DNA from: Roridomyces roridus
Taxonomy: Eukaryota > Basidiomycota > Agaricomycetes > Agaricales > Mycenaceae
Assembly: GCA_029378245.1 (NCBI GenBank)
Contig: JARKIF010000015.1
Coordinates: forward strand, 1,426,001-1,490,000
Direction of reading: 5' to 3'
DNA length: 64,000 nt
The stretch's first letter is position 1; every line of letters begins with the position of its first letter. The notes beneath the pieces were generated by a model. It saw only the letters and a list, made by a program, of their open reading frames with translations, was not told where the DNA came from and did not search any database. Both the position numbers and the translations under genes were made by a program. Positions 44,213-55,520 of this stretch are shown here, piece after piece.

Positions 44213-45126
44213 ATGCCCCACTCGAGCTTCCCACTGCCAGACCCAGCCCTCTCTGCCCTCTTCACCAAGAAGAAACGGGTTTACATTGCCTGCTTGCATT
44301 GTCGCAAACGGAAGATTCGGGTACGTTTCCTGCAAAGCGAGTCACAAGTCCCAACTGATCAGTGCGATAGTGCATTACGAACGAAACTACGGATACCCCG
44401 TGTGCGAGATGCACAGAAAAGGGTCTCGAGTGCAGATACGTCGCCGTCGCCAACGAGCGGCGGGTGCCCTCTTCCCCCGATGGCCGCAGGAAGCGAGAGC
44501 GCCTACCCCCTTCGAGTCCAACTACCTCTGAAGACAACGTCACACATTCCCCAGCGTTGAGCTCCTCCCTGTCCCCCGCAACTCCCAGGTCTCCAAACGA
44601 GATGATCACAAAGCGTTCAAACTCGGCATCGGCCTCACCGCAGCTGCTCACTGCCGACCTGCGCTCTTTCGATCACTCAGAGTACAACGAGCTCGAGCCC
44701 GTCTACTCCAGCAACATGAGCTATGGCGGCGTCATCCGTACGTCCTCTGCTCGCAGTTCTGCCTCTGTATCTCCTCGGGGAGTACAATCGAGCTTGCGCG
44801 GTGAGCTGAGCGCCTCGCCCAGCCCTCCACATGCGCTTCACACACCCCACACACCGCAGTACAACCTCCTTCCATCACTCCCGGGCGATTCAGAACAAGC
44901 TGGCCACGAGTACGGCTACGGCGGTTACGCTTATGGGTACGACGTGCGTCACAGTCACGGCCAGGATATCCAGGTCCTATCCCCACTTCCCCTCCACCTT
45001 CAGCCCCCCGCCGACTGTCATGTAATGAACATGTATTCCTCCACCCATGGTCATGGCCACGCACAGCCGGAATCGTACCATGGCCATTCGCACAACTATG
45101 CGTGCAGTGGGGACTGGCGTTGTTGA
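44213..45126 (+). CDS. Zn(II)2Cys6 transcription factor, short form
   Basis: A 287-residue DNA-binding protein from exons 44213-44320 and 44371-45126. The 50-nt intron falls inside the zinc cluster. After splicing the cluster reads ACLHCRKRKIR then CITNETTDTPCARC and TEKGLEC, giving Cys spacing 2-6-9-2-6, which fits the Gal4-type binuclear cluster exactly and fixes the acceptor at 44370 (an earlier AG at 44362 would break the pattern). Downstream is a Ser/Pro-rich region and a Gly/Tyr/His-rich tail (EYGYGGYAYGYDVRHSHG, HGHGHAQPES); there is no fungal-specific middle homology region. The nearest possible targets are the polygalacturonase and protease genes to the right, but no link is shown. 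Confidence 0.88.
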
Positions 45127-46988
45127 CACTGGCCTTGGCCATGGCCAGAAGATGTCGTCTTTTGAGGGCGTCGAGCTCCCACACTAGAATGGATTTCGTT
45201 TTGCTTTCAACAGCAGAGCCATGCATACGACCGACACTGTATTTGATTTACTCCTATTGCCTGTGAGGCGGACTTTTTTTTTGTATCCCTACATACTGCT
45301 TGCTTTTGATATCGAACTGTATCCTTATAAATTAACACATGTTCTGTTGGCTTTCCGGACGTCCCTGGTGTGAAACAAATGTTGAACAATTGCGCATGCA
45401 AGTTTAACTCTTGTCCTCGCGGGTGTTGGTGTTGCAGACTGCGTATTGTGACCCTTCTCACACTAGACCCTGCATGCTGGCATCGTAAATTGGAATTGGA
45501 GGCACTACTGTACATGAGCTCGGGCCCCAGTTGTGCGGTTGGTTCAATGGTTTTGGCCTCCGAATCGCCGGAGGTACGTCAACTCAGACAATGCCTGCTG
45601 CATTTTTTCTATATAAAATTAAAAAATTGCCGCGCGGCTTTCAGCTTCAAGCGATGTCCAAGTTGTCATCCTTGAAAAACTCGGAAGTTCCGCCGCTCGG
45701 AACCCCGGGCATAGACTCGAACCAATCTCTCTAGGTACTTTTGCGGGGGAGGAAGAGAATTGCTGGTCCGAGCCTACCCCGGGCAGGGATGCTGAATATT
45801 GGCTCGTCCAACCAAAAGTCTTCTGCATTCAAACCTTGCCGACGGTGGTATGTTCCACCGCGGCCAGCACCCTGGAAGCCCCGGGTGAATGTTCAGTTTC
45901 AGCATTCTGACCACGCTTTCTCAACCGCCGTGTTCGAGATCGTGTAATAACAATACAGTACCAGTAAGTAACCATTGCCCAATCATCATCATAAAAAACG
46001 TTACCACCGCTCCTCCCTCATCGTGCGCGAAAATCACGCACCCGCCCGTCCAGAATGGATTGATCCTGCAGAAACAGTCAGCGAAAAGGACAAACTTCAA
46101 CGAAGTCTTACAAAGTTCATCCCATTCAATGGGCCATCCCCGGGACTGCTGCCAAGAATGCTGAAGGGATGGGGGCGACCAAAAGTCCAGAGAGGCTGCC
46201 CTAAGAAATCACGTCACAAAGAAATCTATCCGTAATGAAGGTACGACTCACCAGGATGATTCTGGTAATCCTCCCATTCCTGCGCTTCTTGAGAGGGGAG
46301 TGTGCGACAGTGGAGTGGGTCGAAGCCCAAGAGTCGATGGAGCGGCACGGCGACATTGCAGCGGGCTCAAGTTGAGCCCCGGCGCTCATGGACGAGCGCT
46401 GAGAAAGCGAAGAAAGGCGTTTGAGAGAACGGGGAAACATGACGAAATTAGAAGGGGGTCGTGCGTGGGGTCGTAACGTGCTGTGAAGATTCGTTGCTGT
46501 CTTTGGTTGCGTCGGATTTGTAACCTTTGTTCACACCATCATGACCTCGTACCGTCGTACCCAGATGGGGCACATCCTCTCACCTCTGTCGTCGACGGCC
46601 TATGTCCATAGGACCCTTGTCATCATCTCAGACTGCCACGAATCGTTGGCGGAGGTTGGCGGTCGCCTTACTTACTTCTCATGGCCACTCCTCATCTGCA
46701 CCAAGTGCACCCGCTTGTGCGCTCGGAAGCTAAAGACTGTAGCAATATCAGGGGATGATTTTGACACCCTCTCAATTTAAAATAGAGTGTACGTCGCCGT
46801 CGACTCCTTACACGGTCGGCGCATTCGCTGATATTTTGGACTCCAGTCACACCAGGTGGCCGATCGTCTTTGAGAATACTTCGCGACGGTCCGGGCCGTT
46901 TGTGCCAATTTTGCACTTGCGCTCCGCAGCTGGAGAGTATATAATAACCACACACGGCGCACATTCTTATATCCACCCTTGGGATACC
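45127..46988. other. Intergenic region, no confident gene
   Basis: A minus-strand open frame at 46201-46440 starts with a basic, Ser-rich, mitochondrial-presequence-like stretch and runs to a plausible donor, but I found no second exon. The last ~60 bp before 46989 should hold the polygalacturonase core promoter (a tatataat word is at about 46938). Confidence 0.4.
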
Positions 46989-48683
46989 ATGTCCTCCATC
47001 TTGTCGCTCCTCCATCTCTCCTCACTCGTCGTTGTAGCCCTCACAGCTTTCCCAGGATCCAGAACTGATGTGGTCGTCGAGCGTCAAGCAATGGCATGCA
47101 CTGTCAACAACGTGGCCAGCGCTGCAGATCTTTCAGGCTGTACATCCGTCGTCATTGAAGCCTTCACGGTGGACTCGGGCGGTACGCATCTACATACTTA
47201 CTCCCTTCTCACACCCCCGCCTCCTCGCCGACTGATTGCATTTGTAAATAGAAACTGTGACGATTGCCGTGCGTTTTCCAATCTAATTCCGTCGATGCCC
47301 AAAGTTTAATTCTTGTGAAACCCTTGTTTTACATTTTAGGCAGCATCGGGCGCATCAGTTATTATGACTGGGGACGTTACGTTCTCGCAGACAACAGGTA
47401 AGTACGCTTTGATCCAGCACTTGAAATCGCGATGCTGATGTGGTTTCACCACACAGCCGCGGGGCCGTTGTTCACCATCGACACGGACGACGTCGTGTTC
47501 GACGGCGGCGGGCATAACATCGATGTGCGTAACCTACCCCGCTTTTCGCCGCACCTCATTTCCCGTTTGTTTTATAGGGAAACGGGGCTCTCTATTGGGA
47601 TGGCCAAGGTGGGCGTGCATATCTAGGTTTGCAACTAAATTTGAACTGTCCAGGTACCGATGGAGGAGTAGCAAAACCCCATCCCTTCGTCAAGTAAATA
47701 AGTTTACATTAAATTCCTTCTTGAATACCCTTAACTCGAACAGGCTTCGCGGTTCGGGGACCTTTCAGAACGTGACGATTCTAAACTCGCCCGCTCAAGC
47801 GATCTCGGTCGGCACAACAAAAGGCACTGCGGTCATTTCGGGAATCACTGTCGACGACTGTGAGTCAAACATATACCATTATGAAGTATACTCGATGTCT
47901 AACACCTTTCGCGGCAGCTGCTGGAAACGCAGGCGGCCTCGGAGCCAATACAGATGGGTTTGACGTCAGCGCGTCGGATGTGACCATTGCGAATTCGACG
48001 GTGAACAATCAGGACGATTGTGTCGCTATCAACTCTGGGTCTGCTATTACGATCCAAGGCTTGACCTGCATCGGCAGCCACGGAATCTCAATTGGCTCGA
48101 TCGCTTCAAACAAGAGCGTTTCTGATGTCACGATTTCGGGCAACACGATCACCGGGGGTTTGTATGGATTGCGTATCAAGGTGCGTCGTCGGGCTGCAGC
48201 CAACAAGTGGCGTCCACATTCCACATTAACCGACATTAAATTGAAAGGTTGATGCAATTGCCACCAACGCGAGCGTCTCCGGTATCACATACGAGGCCAA
48301 CGTGGTGTCTGATATCACAGAATTTGGGGTGGGTTCGCATTTCAGTTCTTATTCTATTCCTCACTGTCTGGTTTCCTGCTGTACGGCCAGGTCCTAATCA
48401 CACAGTCCTATCCACAAAACGACGCCACCCCAGGAACGGGGGGGCCCATCAGCGGAATTAACTTCACAGGAGGGACAACGTCCGTTTCCGTCGACGACGA
48501 CGCCTTCACCCTTGTCGTCGATTGTGGTGCTTGTTTGGGCTTGTGGGACTTCTCTGCGCTCAGTGCGAGTGGTGGGAAGGGATCTATCGTCGATGCGGAC
48601 AATGCTATGGTAAGTATGCACCAGTGTGGACACTTTTTTTGTTCGTTAAATGCGGCTTGTAGATTTCTGGTGGGACTTTCTGA
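46989..48683 (+). CDS. Endopolygalacturonase, glycoside hydrolase family 28
   Basis: Secreted pectin-degrading enzyme of 368 residues that cleaves alpha-1,4-galacturonosyl bonds. Exons 46989-47181, 47253-47269, 47340-47397, 47457-47524, 47578-47608, 47654-47693, 47744-47859, 47918-48180, 48248-48328, 48391-48609 and 48663-48683; all phases agree. Residues 1-24 are a signal peptide, followed by a short propeptide (VVVERQ). The parallel beta-helix carries all GH28 active-site motifs: GANTDGFD, the tandem Asp in NNQDDCVAI, SHGISIGS with the catalytic His, and RIK near the exon 8 end. Two Cys near the N-terminus and the pair in VVDCGACLG fit conserved disulfides. Eleven exons, two of only 17 and 21 nt. 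Likely active in plant cell-wall breakdown. Confidence 0.93.
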
Positions 48684-48977
48684 ATGCGATGAATGGTTCG
48701 CTCCGTTGTGTTTACTTGTACTTGCAAAACGATATTCAATTCTCACTCCCTTCTGGACCAATATCCCCGGACAGCGACGATCTAGATAGAACTTGCATGG
48801 CCAGTTGGGCTCATCGAGGGATCTGGTCGCGCAGTCCAGACTCCGGATTCGCTATATCAGACGAAGCACAGCTACGAGCCCTGGAGTGCCTATCGTTCTG
48901 GATCACTCCTTGTATATTCAACAACCAGAACGTTTGAGAACCCGAACCAGTGCGAAACATAATTGTTTGAGAATCAA

Positions 48978-50231
48978 CTATTCCTCCACAGCAGGCAATA
49001 TACCCCGCGCAACAGCCAAAGGCATCGCCTGCCTAACCTCCCACAAGCGAGTAAAATCCACAGCAGCATCCATAGTGCTCAAGTCCGACATCTCAAAATT
49101 ATCCAATGCCGTGACTTGAAAAACACGCAGAGCTGTGAACCGCTCCCTGGAAAGAAGAGCGTCGATTGAGGACCATGGGATGGGCGGTTGATTGCTCCAG
49201 TAGATAGTTGATTCGACACGGATGGAGGTCAACTTGTTCGAGGCGATTGCTGACATGATGTCGAGCAGGGGGGTCACATCGCCTTTGAGGGCCAGGGTGA
49301 GAAGGTTGGGCGTTTGCTGGAGCGCGAGTTTCGTCACACTGCTACCGTGGCCTGTGGATGTCCTCGTAGGGCTGGTGATCAAATGAAAAATTCAACACCC
49401 ACCTGAAGAAGGAAGCCGCGACATATCGTTCACTTCGAGATGTTGGACGGCATCCCCGTATCTGCGGAAGTACTTGGCGATACTAGAGTCCAAATCGCCG
49501 TCCATATACTCCAGCGAGATCGTCTCAAGGAGAGGCGATCTCGGGAGAGTTATCAAGGCGCCGAAGAAACCCTCCAAGGAGCTCCTCAAAATGGTCGATC
49601 GGAAGGTGCGTATGCGCGGGAAGGAGGATATGGCAGGGTTATCTCCTAGCCCTAGTTCCTCGCCAAAGAGACGCAGCGTCTCGAGGGCAGGCAGAGAGGA
49701 GGCGACCTTTAGTACGACGCTGAGGGGGAGCGGCAGGTCGTAGAATGTCACGGTGAGGCACGAGAGTAGGGGAGCCGTGGAGCCCAAAATCGCGGCATGC
49801 GATTCCAGGAAGGAGTAGGGCCTGAAAATCTCCCGCCAGGCCGTACCGCTGTACCCAACCCACATCCACACAGCGTCCAGTGTTCTGCAACTGCGTCCGA
49901 GACGGCGAAGCTGGCTCTCCTCGAGAAGCGGGGGACTGGCACCAGTGGAGAATCGTAGGTGGAGAGTCTGGATGAAGCTTAACAGGTCGCAATTGGATCT
50001 GTCTGCGATGGCGAATAGAGAGCGGATGTTTCCTGGGCGGAGCTGCACGGCAGTGAAGAGGTGGTGTCTGCTACGTGGATACCATTCACTGCACACGAAC
50101 CCCAGGGTGCCCATCGTGTGGATCCAGTCGGTGTGAGGCAACCCCCATGGAGCGGGGGGATATCCTGCCAACAGAGCGCTGGCCAGACGGTCGATGATTT
50201 CGTCCACCAGCTCGGAAGGGATCGTGCGCAT
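48978..50231 (-). CDS. F-box-like / LRR-like hypothetical protein (G1)
   Basis: A 400-residue protein from exons 49403-50231 and 48978-49351 with a 51-nt intron. It starts with an F-box-like helix pair (TIPSELVDEIIDRLASALL) and a segment VCSEWYPRSRHHLF typical of agaricomycete F-box-like proteins, followed by leucine-rich stretches (LSFIQTLHLRF, SLPALETLRLFG). Its closest relative here is G2 at 52780-54009 on the opposite strand; the two face away from each other around the aspartic protease gene. Function is unknown; an SCF adaptor role is only suggested by the N-terminus. Confidence 0.82.
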
Positions 50232-50871
50232 GAGGCAGTGAGAATGAATCTGTCAATCAATTGATGAGAACATCTTCTCTCTTGTCCCACATCTCGCAAT
50301 TTTGCACCAATGAGTGCAGCTACTTCTACAGATCACTGTCGTCGACAGAGAAACTGGCCAACAACATGGAAACGACTCGGAATCTATCCTGCGGTGACGC
50401 CCTCCTCAAATCGATGGGATTCGAGCTCCTGGTGTCCGCCCAACCGTGGGCGGGCTTCGAGTTCTGGCTTAATCCCAACATAATCATATGCCTTGGATCG
50501 ACCCGTGTCTATTGAATTCAGCCTCTCGACTTTATCCCGCAGATTCCGCTTCCATCATCGTTTAGGTTCAAGACAGCCAGTCAGGTACCAGTCAGGTGCC
50601 GACAATTCAGCGCTTCTCCTTTGCGAGAGCATGTGCTAATGCCACAATTCAGCGCCTTCGAATAGGCGATATCGTGCAAGACCACCGATCCACAGCGGTA
50701 CCGAAACCCAAAATGGCAATTTTCAGCGGCTTTCTTTCGCCATGTAACGCAATACATGCGCGTGGCTCTCTGGGTGCACAGATGTTGGGAAACCTGACTT
50801 GCTGGGGTATAAATCAACTGCACGATGGACGAGCAGTATCAGTGCCTCGCATCCAGAGTACTAGTTTGACA

Positions 50872-52397
50872 ATGGTTCTCGCATTGACCCTCCTCCCCGC
50901 CATCCTCCTCGCTCTCCGCGTCGCTGCCGGACCCGTTCTGGTAGAGGACAACATCATCAGCCTGCCCCTCTCGCGGCGCCTCAACTTCACGTCCGCAAAC
51001 GTCGTGCAGCAGGACCTCGCTCGCCTCAAGAAGTTCAAGATCGGCAAGGCTGGCGTTAACGAGGAGCGGGCGGTTGTCGCTGAGCCCGTTGACAACCAGG
51101 TTGTCAGCTATATTGTATGCGTTTTCTTTTTTGTTCCTCGGAAGTTTACTGACGCCACGTCAGGCCTCTGTGGGCGTCGGCAGCCCCGCCACCACCTGTA
51201 AGTCGCACCAATCAGCACAACCGCATAATGCTAACCTGGGGCAGACGAGCTCATTGTTGACACGGGTAGCTCAAACACCTGGGTCGGTTCTGGCACCAAA
51301 TACGTCCAGACCTCCACGTCGACCAAGACTTCCAACACTGTGGTAAGCCCCTTCCCCGAAATTCATTCACAATAAATGTTAATATTCTCTTCCAGTCCGT
51401 CAGCTACGGTTCGGGCTCTTTCTCGGGGACAGAGTTCATTGATCAGGTACGTAGAATGGGACCGCTCAGCCTTTGAATTAACATACTCTCAGGTCACGCT
51501 CGCACCCGGCCTCGTCATCTCCAAGCAGTCCATCGGCGTTGCCTCGCGTTCGAGCGGGTTCTCTGGCACTGACGGGATTTTGGGTATCGGGCCCGTCGAT
51601 TTGACTCAAGGCACCCTCACCAACGCGCAATCCACCCTCATCCCCACCGTCACCGACAACCTCTTCAGCCAGGGCACCATCTCCGCCAACTTGATCGGCA
51701 TTTCCTTCGAGCCCGCGCGCACCGAGGACGACGCGAATGGATCCATCTCTTTCGGCGGGACGGACAGTACCAAGTTCACTGGGAGTGTTGCTTTTACGCC
51801 TGTCACGTCCACTCTCCCTGCGGGTGATTACTGGGGTATCAACCAGTCCATCACTTATGGCGGTACCACCATCCTTGCCTCCACTGCCGGTATCGTCGAC
51901 ACTGGCACTACTTTGATTTACATCGCGACAAACGCCTACAGTACGCTCCTCCATCCTTCTTTTCGACAAAAACTAACCATTGGGAAAGCGAAATACGTCT
52001 CCGCCACCGGCGCCGTTCTCGACAACAACACCGGCCTCCTCCGGATCACCTCTGCACAATTTGCTGCTCTGCAGAATCTCAACTTTGTCATCGGCGGCGT
52101 GACCTACTCGCTCACTCCCAACGCGCAAATTTGGCCTCGGTCCCTCAACACCGCTATCGGCGGTTCGGCCAGTAGCATATACCTCGTGCGTTCCCTTCCT
52201 TCCTCCTCCCGAGGTAAGATGATGCTGACGATGACGGTGAATTCAAGGTCGTATCCGACTGGGGCTCCAACTCGGGCGAGGGCCTCGACTTTATCAACGG
52301 CTATGCCTTCTTGGAGCGGTTCTACTCGGTGTTTGACACCACGAACAAGCAGATTGGGTTTGCGACGACGCCTTTTACGACTGCTACGACGAATTAG
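50872..52397 (+). CDS. Secreted aspartic protease, family A1 (polyporopepsin-like)
   Basis: A 406-residue pepsin-family protease. Exons 50872-51114, 51164-51197, 51245-51342, 51396-51446, 51493-51940, 51989-52185 and 52248-52397; phases agree. A signal peptide (residues 1-20) is followed by a propeptide of about 60 residues containing a basic LKKFKIGKAG segment. Both catalytic motifs are present: LIVDTGSSNTWVG in the N-lobe and GIVDTGTTLIY in the C-lobe. The flap region is SYGSGSFSGTEF. No cysteines in the mature part are evident, as in basidiomycete polyporopepsins. Expected to be secreted and active at acidic pH. The G1 and G2 genes flank it as an inverted pair. Confidence 0.93.
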
Positions 52398-52779
52398 ATG
52401 TAGACTCTGTACCTCTGGTATTTTGGATTAAATTTAGGACAATGTTTGGTGGACACAACAAACTGTCGTTTGAAGATTGAGAATGAGAATGAAAAAAGAC
52501 CACATTTGCAACGTAAGCGGGGAAGGGCGGGGTTTTTAGTTCGACTTTATCCTTTGCCAGTCTCCGAGTCACTGCACTCATGAATGCAAAACCTGCAGTG
52601 CGCGTTGGCAATTGCCGCAATCCAACCGCAAATTGCAATCAAACTCCAACGCTTCGAGATAGGCCGCAGGCGAGGTCAGCGGCTCGGCTCGACTTTCGGG
52701 CGCTCACTTTATAACAGTACGGGAGGGTGGGACAATCCCGTCTGGGATTCTCACCGCCTCACCTTGGCCTCACATCATC

Positions 52780-54009
52780 ATGCGCACCATCCCTTCCGAA
52801 CTGGTGGACGAAATCATCGACCGGCTAGCCAGCGTCCTGTTGGCGGGATATCCCCCAGTTCCATGGGGGCTGCCTCACACCGACTGGCTACACACGATTG
52901 GCACCCTGGGGCTCGTGTGTAGTGACTGGTATTCCCGTAGCAGACACCACCTCTTCTCTGCCGTGCAGCTCCGTCCAGGAAACGTCCGCACTCTATTCGA
53001 CCTCACGGACAAATCGACTTCCGACCTCCTCAGCTTGGTCCACACTCTCCACCTACCTTTCTCCACTCTCGGTCCTCCACTTCTCGAGGAGAGCCAGCTT
53101 CGCCGTCTCGGGCGCAGTTGCAGCAGACTTGACGCTGTGTGGATTTGGATAGGGGACAGTGGTGCGTCCTGGGAAGAGACTTTGAAGTTTTACTCCTCCC
53201 TGGAATCGCAGACCGCGATTTTGGGCTCCACGGCTCCCCTACTCTCGTGCCTCACCATGTCATTCTACGACCTGCCGCTCCGCGTTGTTCTAAAGCTCGT
53301 CTCCTCTCTCCCCGCTCTCGAGACTCTACGTCTCTTTGGAAACGATATAGAGCTGGGAGATATCCCCGCCATATCCTCCCTCCCGTGCATACGCACCTTC
53401 CAATCGACCGTTTCGAGAACTTCGTTAGACGGGTTCTTCGACGTCTTGATCTCTTTCCCAACGCCTCCTCTCTTCGAGACCATTTCAGTGGAATTCATCG
53501 ACGGCGAGTTGGACTCTGGTACTGCCAAGTACTTTGACAGATACGGGAGCGCCGTCCAGCATCTCGAAGTGAACCATATGTCGCGGCTCCCTTATTTGGG
53601 TGAGTGTTCAATTTACATTGGACGAGCAGCGTATGAACCCATGTCATCAAGCATCAATAGCGTGACGAAACTCGCGCTTCAGCAAACACCCAATCTCGTC
53701 ACCCTGGTCCTCAAAGGACAAGTGACCCCCCTCCCCACCGTTTTATCCGCGATCGCCTCAGACAAGGTGACCTCCGTCCGCGTCGAATCCGCTGGCAAGT
53801 GGGGTGATGACCCGCCCGCTCTATGGTCGCAGATCGACGCTCTTCTCTCGGAAGAGCGATTCCGAGCTCTACGTGTTTTTCGAGTCGCGTTCTTCGGGAT
53901 GTCGGATAATGTGGATCCTATTGAATGGACTGGCTTGGAGGAGGTTAGGGCTGAGATGCCTTTGGCTGTTGCGCGTGGTATATTGCCTGCTGGATTAGAT
54001 GATAAATAG
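52780..54009 (+). CDS. F-box-like / LRR-like hypothetical protein (G2), inverted paralogue of G1
   Basis: A single open frame of 409 residues starting TIPSELVDEIIDRLASVLL, nearly identical to G1 at the N-terminus and similar throughout. Where G1 has a 51-nt intron, G2 has a 52-nt-like stretch (GTGAGTGTTC... to a CAAG at 53652) that still has a donor but is translated in frame (GECSIYIGRAAYEPMSSS). Removing it would shift the frame, because the exon beyond it is four nucleotides shorter than in G1. So either the former intron is now coding or G2 is slightly damaged. Function unknown. Confidence 0.78.
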   Translation: MRTIPSELVDEIIDRLASVLLAGYPPVPWGLPHTDWLHTIGTLGLVCSDWYSRSRHHLFSAVQLRPGNVRTLFDLTDKSTSDLLSLVHTLHLPFSTLGPPLLEESQLRRLGRSCSRLDAVWIWIGDSGASWEETLKFYSSLESQTAILGSTAPLLSCLTMSFYDLPLRVVLKLVSSLPALETLRLFGNDIELGDIPAISSLPCIRTFQSTVSRTSLDGFFDVLISFPTPPLFETISVEFIDGELDSGTAKYFDRYGSAVQHLEVNHMSRLPYLGECSIYIGRAAYEPMSSSINSVTKLALQQTPNLVTLVLKGQVTPLPTVLSAIASDKVTSVRVESAGKWGDDPPALWSQIDALLSEERFRALRVFRVAFFGMSDNVDPIEWTGLEEVRAEMPLAVARGILPAGLDDK

Positions 54010-55520
54010 TAATTGCTCTGTTCTATGCTCGACTTTTCATCGCTACTGACTGCATTCAATACATGTCATTTGTTGAGTCTCTCTCGTTTTTTTCCCCTTG
54101 CCAGGTATAAGTAGACCTTGAATCCGATACACGTGCTTGAGAGCGGGCTTGGCGTTGCTCACCACGGAGAGAACGTGCTTCAAGCTATGTATTCACTCCG
54201 TGAGTAGATTCTGGATATTTACAGCTCGAAATACACACGAATGCCGGCGGTAATCATTTGTCTCTTTCTCGACCGAGTGTTAATTTCCGACATGGTAGCT
54301 GCGGAATAACCGGGTGGGAATCGGGATCGCTGAGATTTCTGAATATTGACACAGAGGTAAAAGAACAATCGTGCATGTGTATCTTGTCGCGTCGTGTGCG
54401 TTCATATTGGGCGTTGGCTTGGGCCAAGAACGATTCCTCACCGGGTCCTTTGTTCATGAAACCACCAAGACTCCAAGACTATCGCGGCAATATCACGGTT
54501 CCAAGAGATACACACGATTTTAAGCTCCCGGCCGGAGTTTCCCATTCAGTGCTTCGCATCATTCTCTGGGTATAGCTACTAGGACCGCAGCAGAAGTCGT
54601 GTGTTTCCTTCACAGCAAGTGTTGCCTGGACCACGTTTTCTGTACATGTTCTTGGCCTACTGAATATTGAAGAATTCGAAGTCGACGAGTCAAGGGAGCT
54701 TTGAAAACCAAAACCAAAATCGAAATCAAAATCAAAAAGAACAGCTAGCGAGACATGAACACGAACCCGAGAAGCTCCTCCGCGCGAAAATTTCCATTGG
54801 GCAGCGTGTAGTTATCTCCGACTCGGAGTGTTGTATAGTCTTCTTCTTCTTCTTTCCAATTACGGACAAGTACACCTTGGCCCTGACACGGTTGAGGCTT
54901 CGCCAAGGGCAGAATAGTGAGCGCACACACGGTTTGATACCGAGTGGACTTGGGCCTACTATCGGAACGAAGTGGCACGAATCGTGTGTTTACCTGACAG
55001 CAGTGGTGTCTGTGCCGTGAGGAGAGGTACCGGTGGGGTGGAATCACAAGTTGTTACACGCCCCGTGGAGCTTGAAACAAGTCAACGACTCAGGTCAAGT
55101 GGGCTTTGAAAACCAAATTCGAAATCAAAATCAAAACTGAAAAGCTAGCGTCGCATGTCAGCTATCAGAACTCGCGAAGCCCCTCCGCGCGAAAATTTTC
55201 ACTGGGGAACGTGTATCTCCGACTCGGAGCGTGGAGAAAAGACGTTGACCAGATGCATAGTCGTTCTTCTTGCCGATTACGGATATATATCTTGGTCCTT
55301 GGCTCCAACCTCGGCAGGGAGAATGCCCACGGTTTGATGCCGAGGTGTTTGTCGACGACGCCAAGACTCAAGAGTTACACACGACCGATTTCGCTTCTTT
55401 CGTCGGAACGGAACAAGACACTCACCGTGGCCGGAGGGTCGAAAAGAGGCTGCATCCGCGTGAAAACAGGTAGACGTTCCACCTGCCGATTACGGATTCA
55501 GACTTGGCACATTAGAATAT
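54010..55520. other. Intergenic region with a ~400-bp direct repeat
   Basis: About 54670-54850 and 55078-55260 are diverged direct copies sharing gctttgaaaaccaaa, cgaaatcaaaatcaaaa, ctccgcgcgaaaatttcca-type and ctccgactcggag words. The spacing of about 405 bp suggests a tandem duplication. No gene called. Confidence 0.5.

Noticed and set aside
46201..46440. Possible small mitochondrial protein gene with a basic N-terminus
   Set aside because: Only one exon could be read; no convincing second exon or family motif follows the potential donor.
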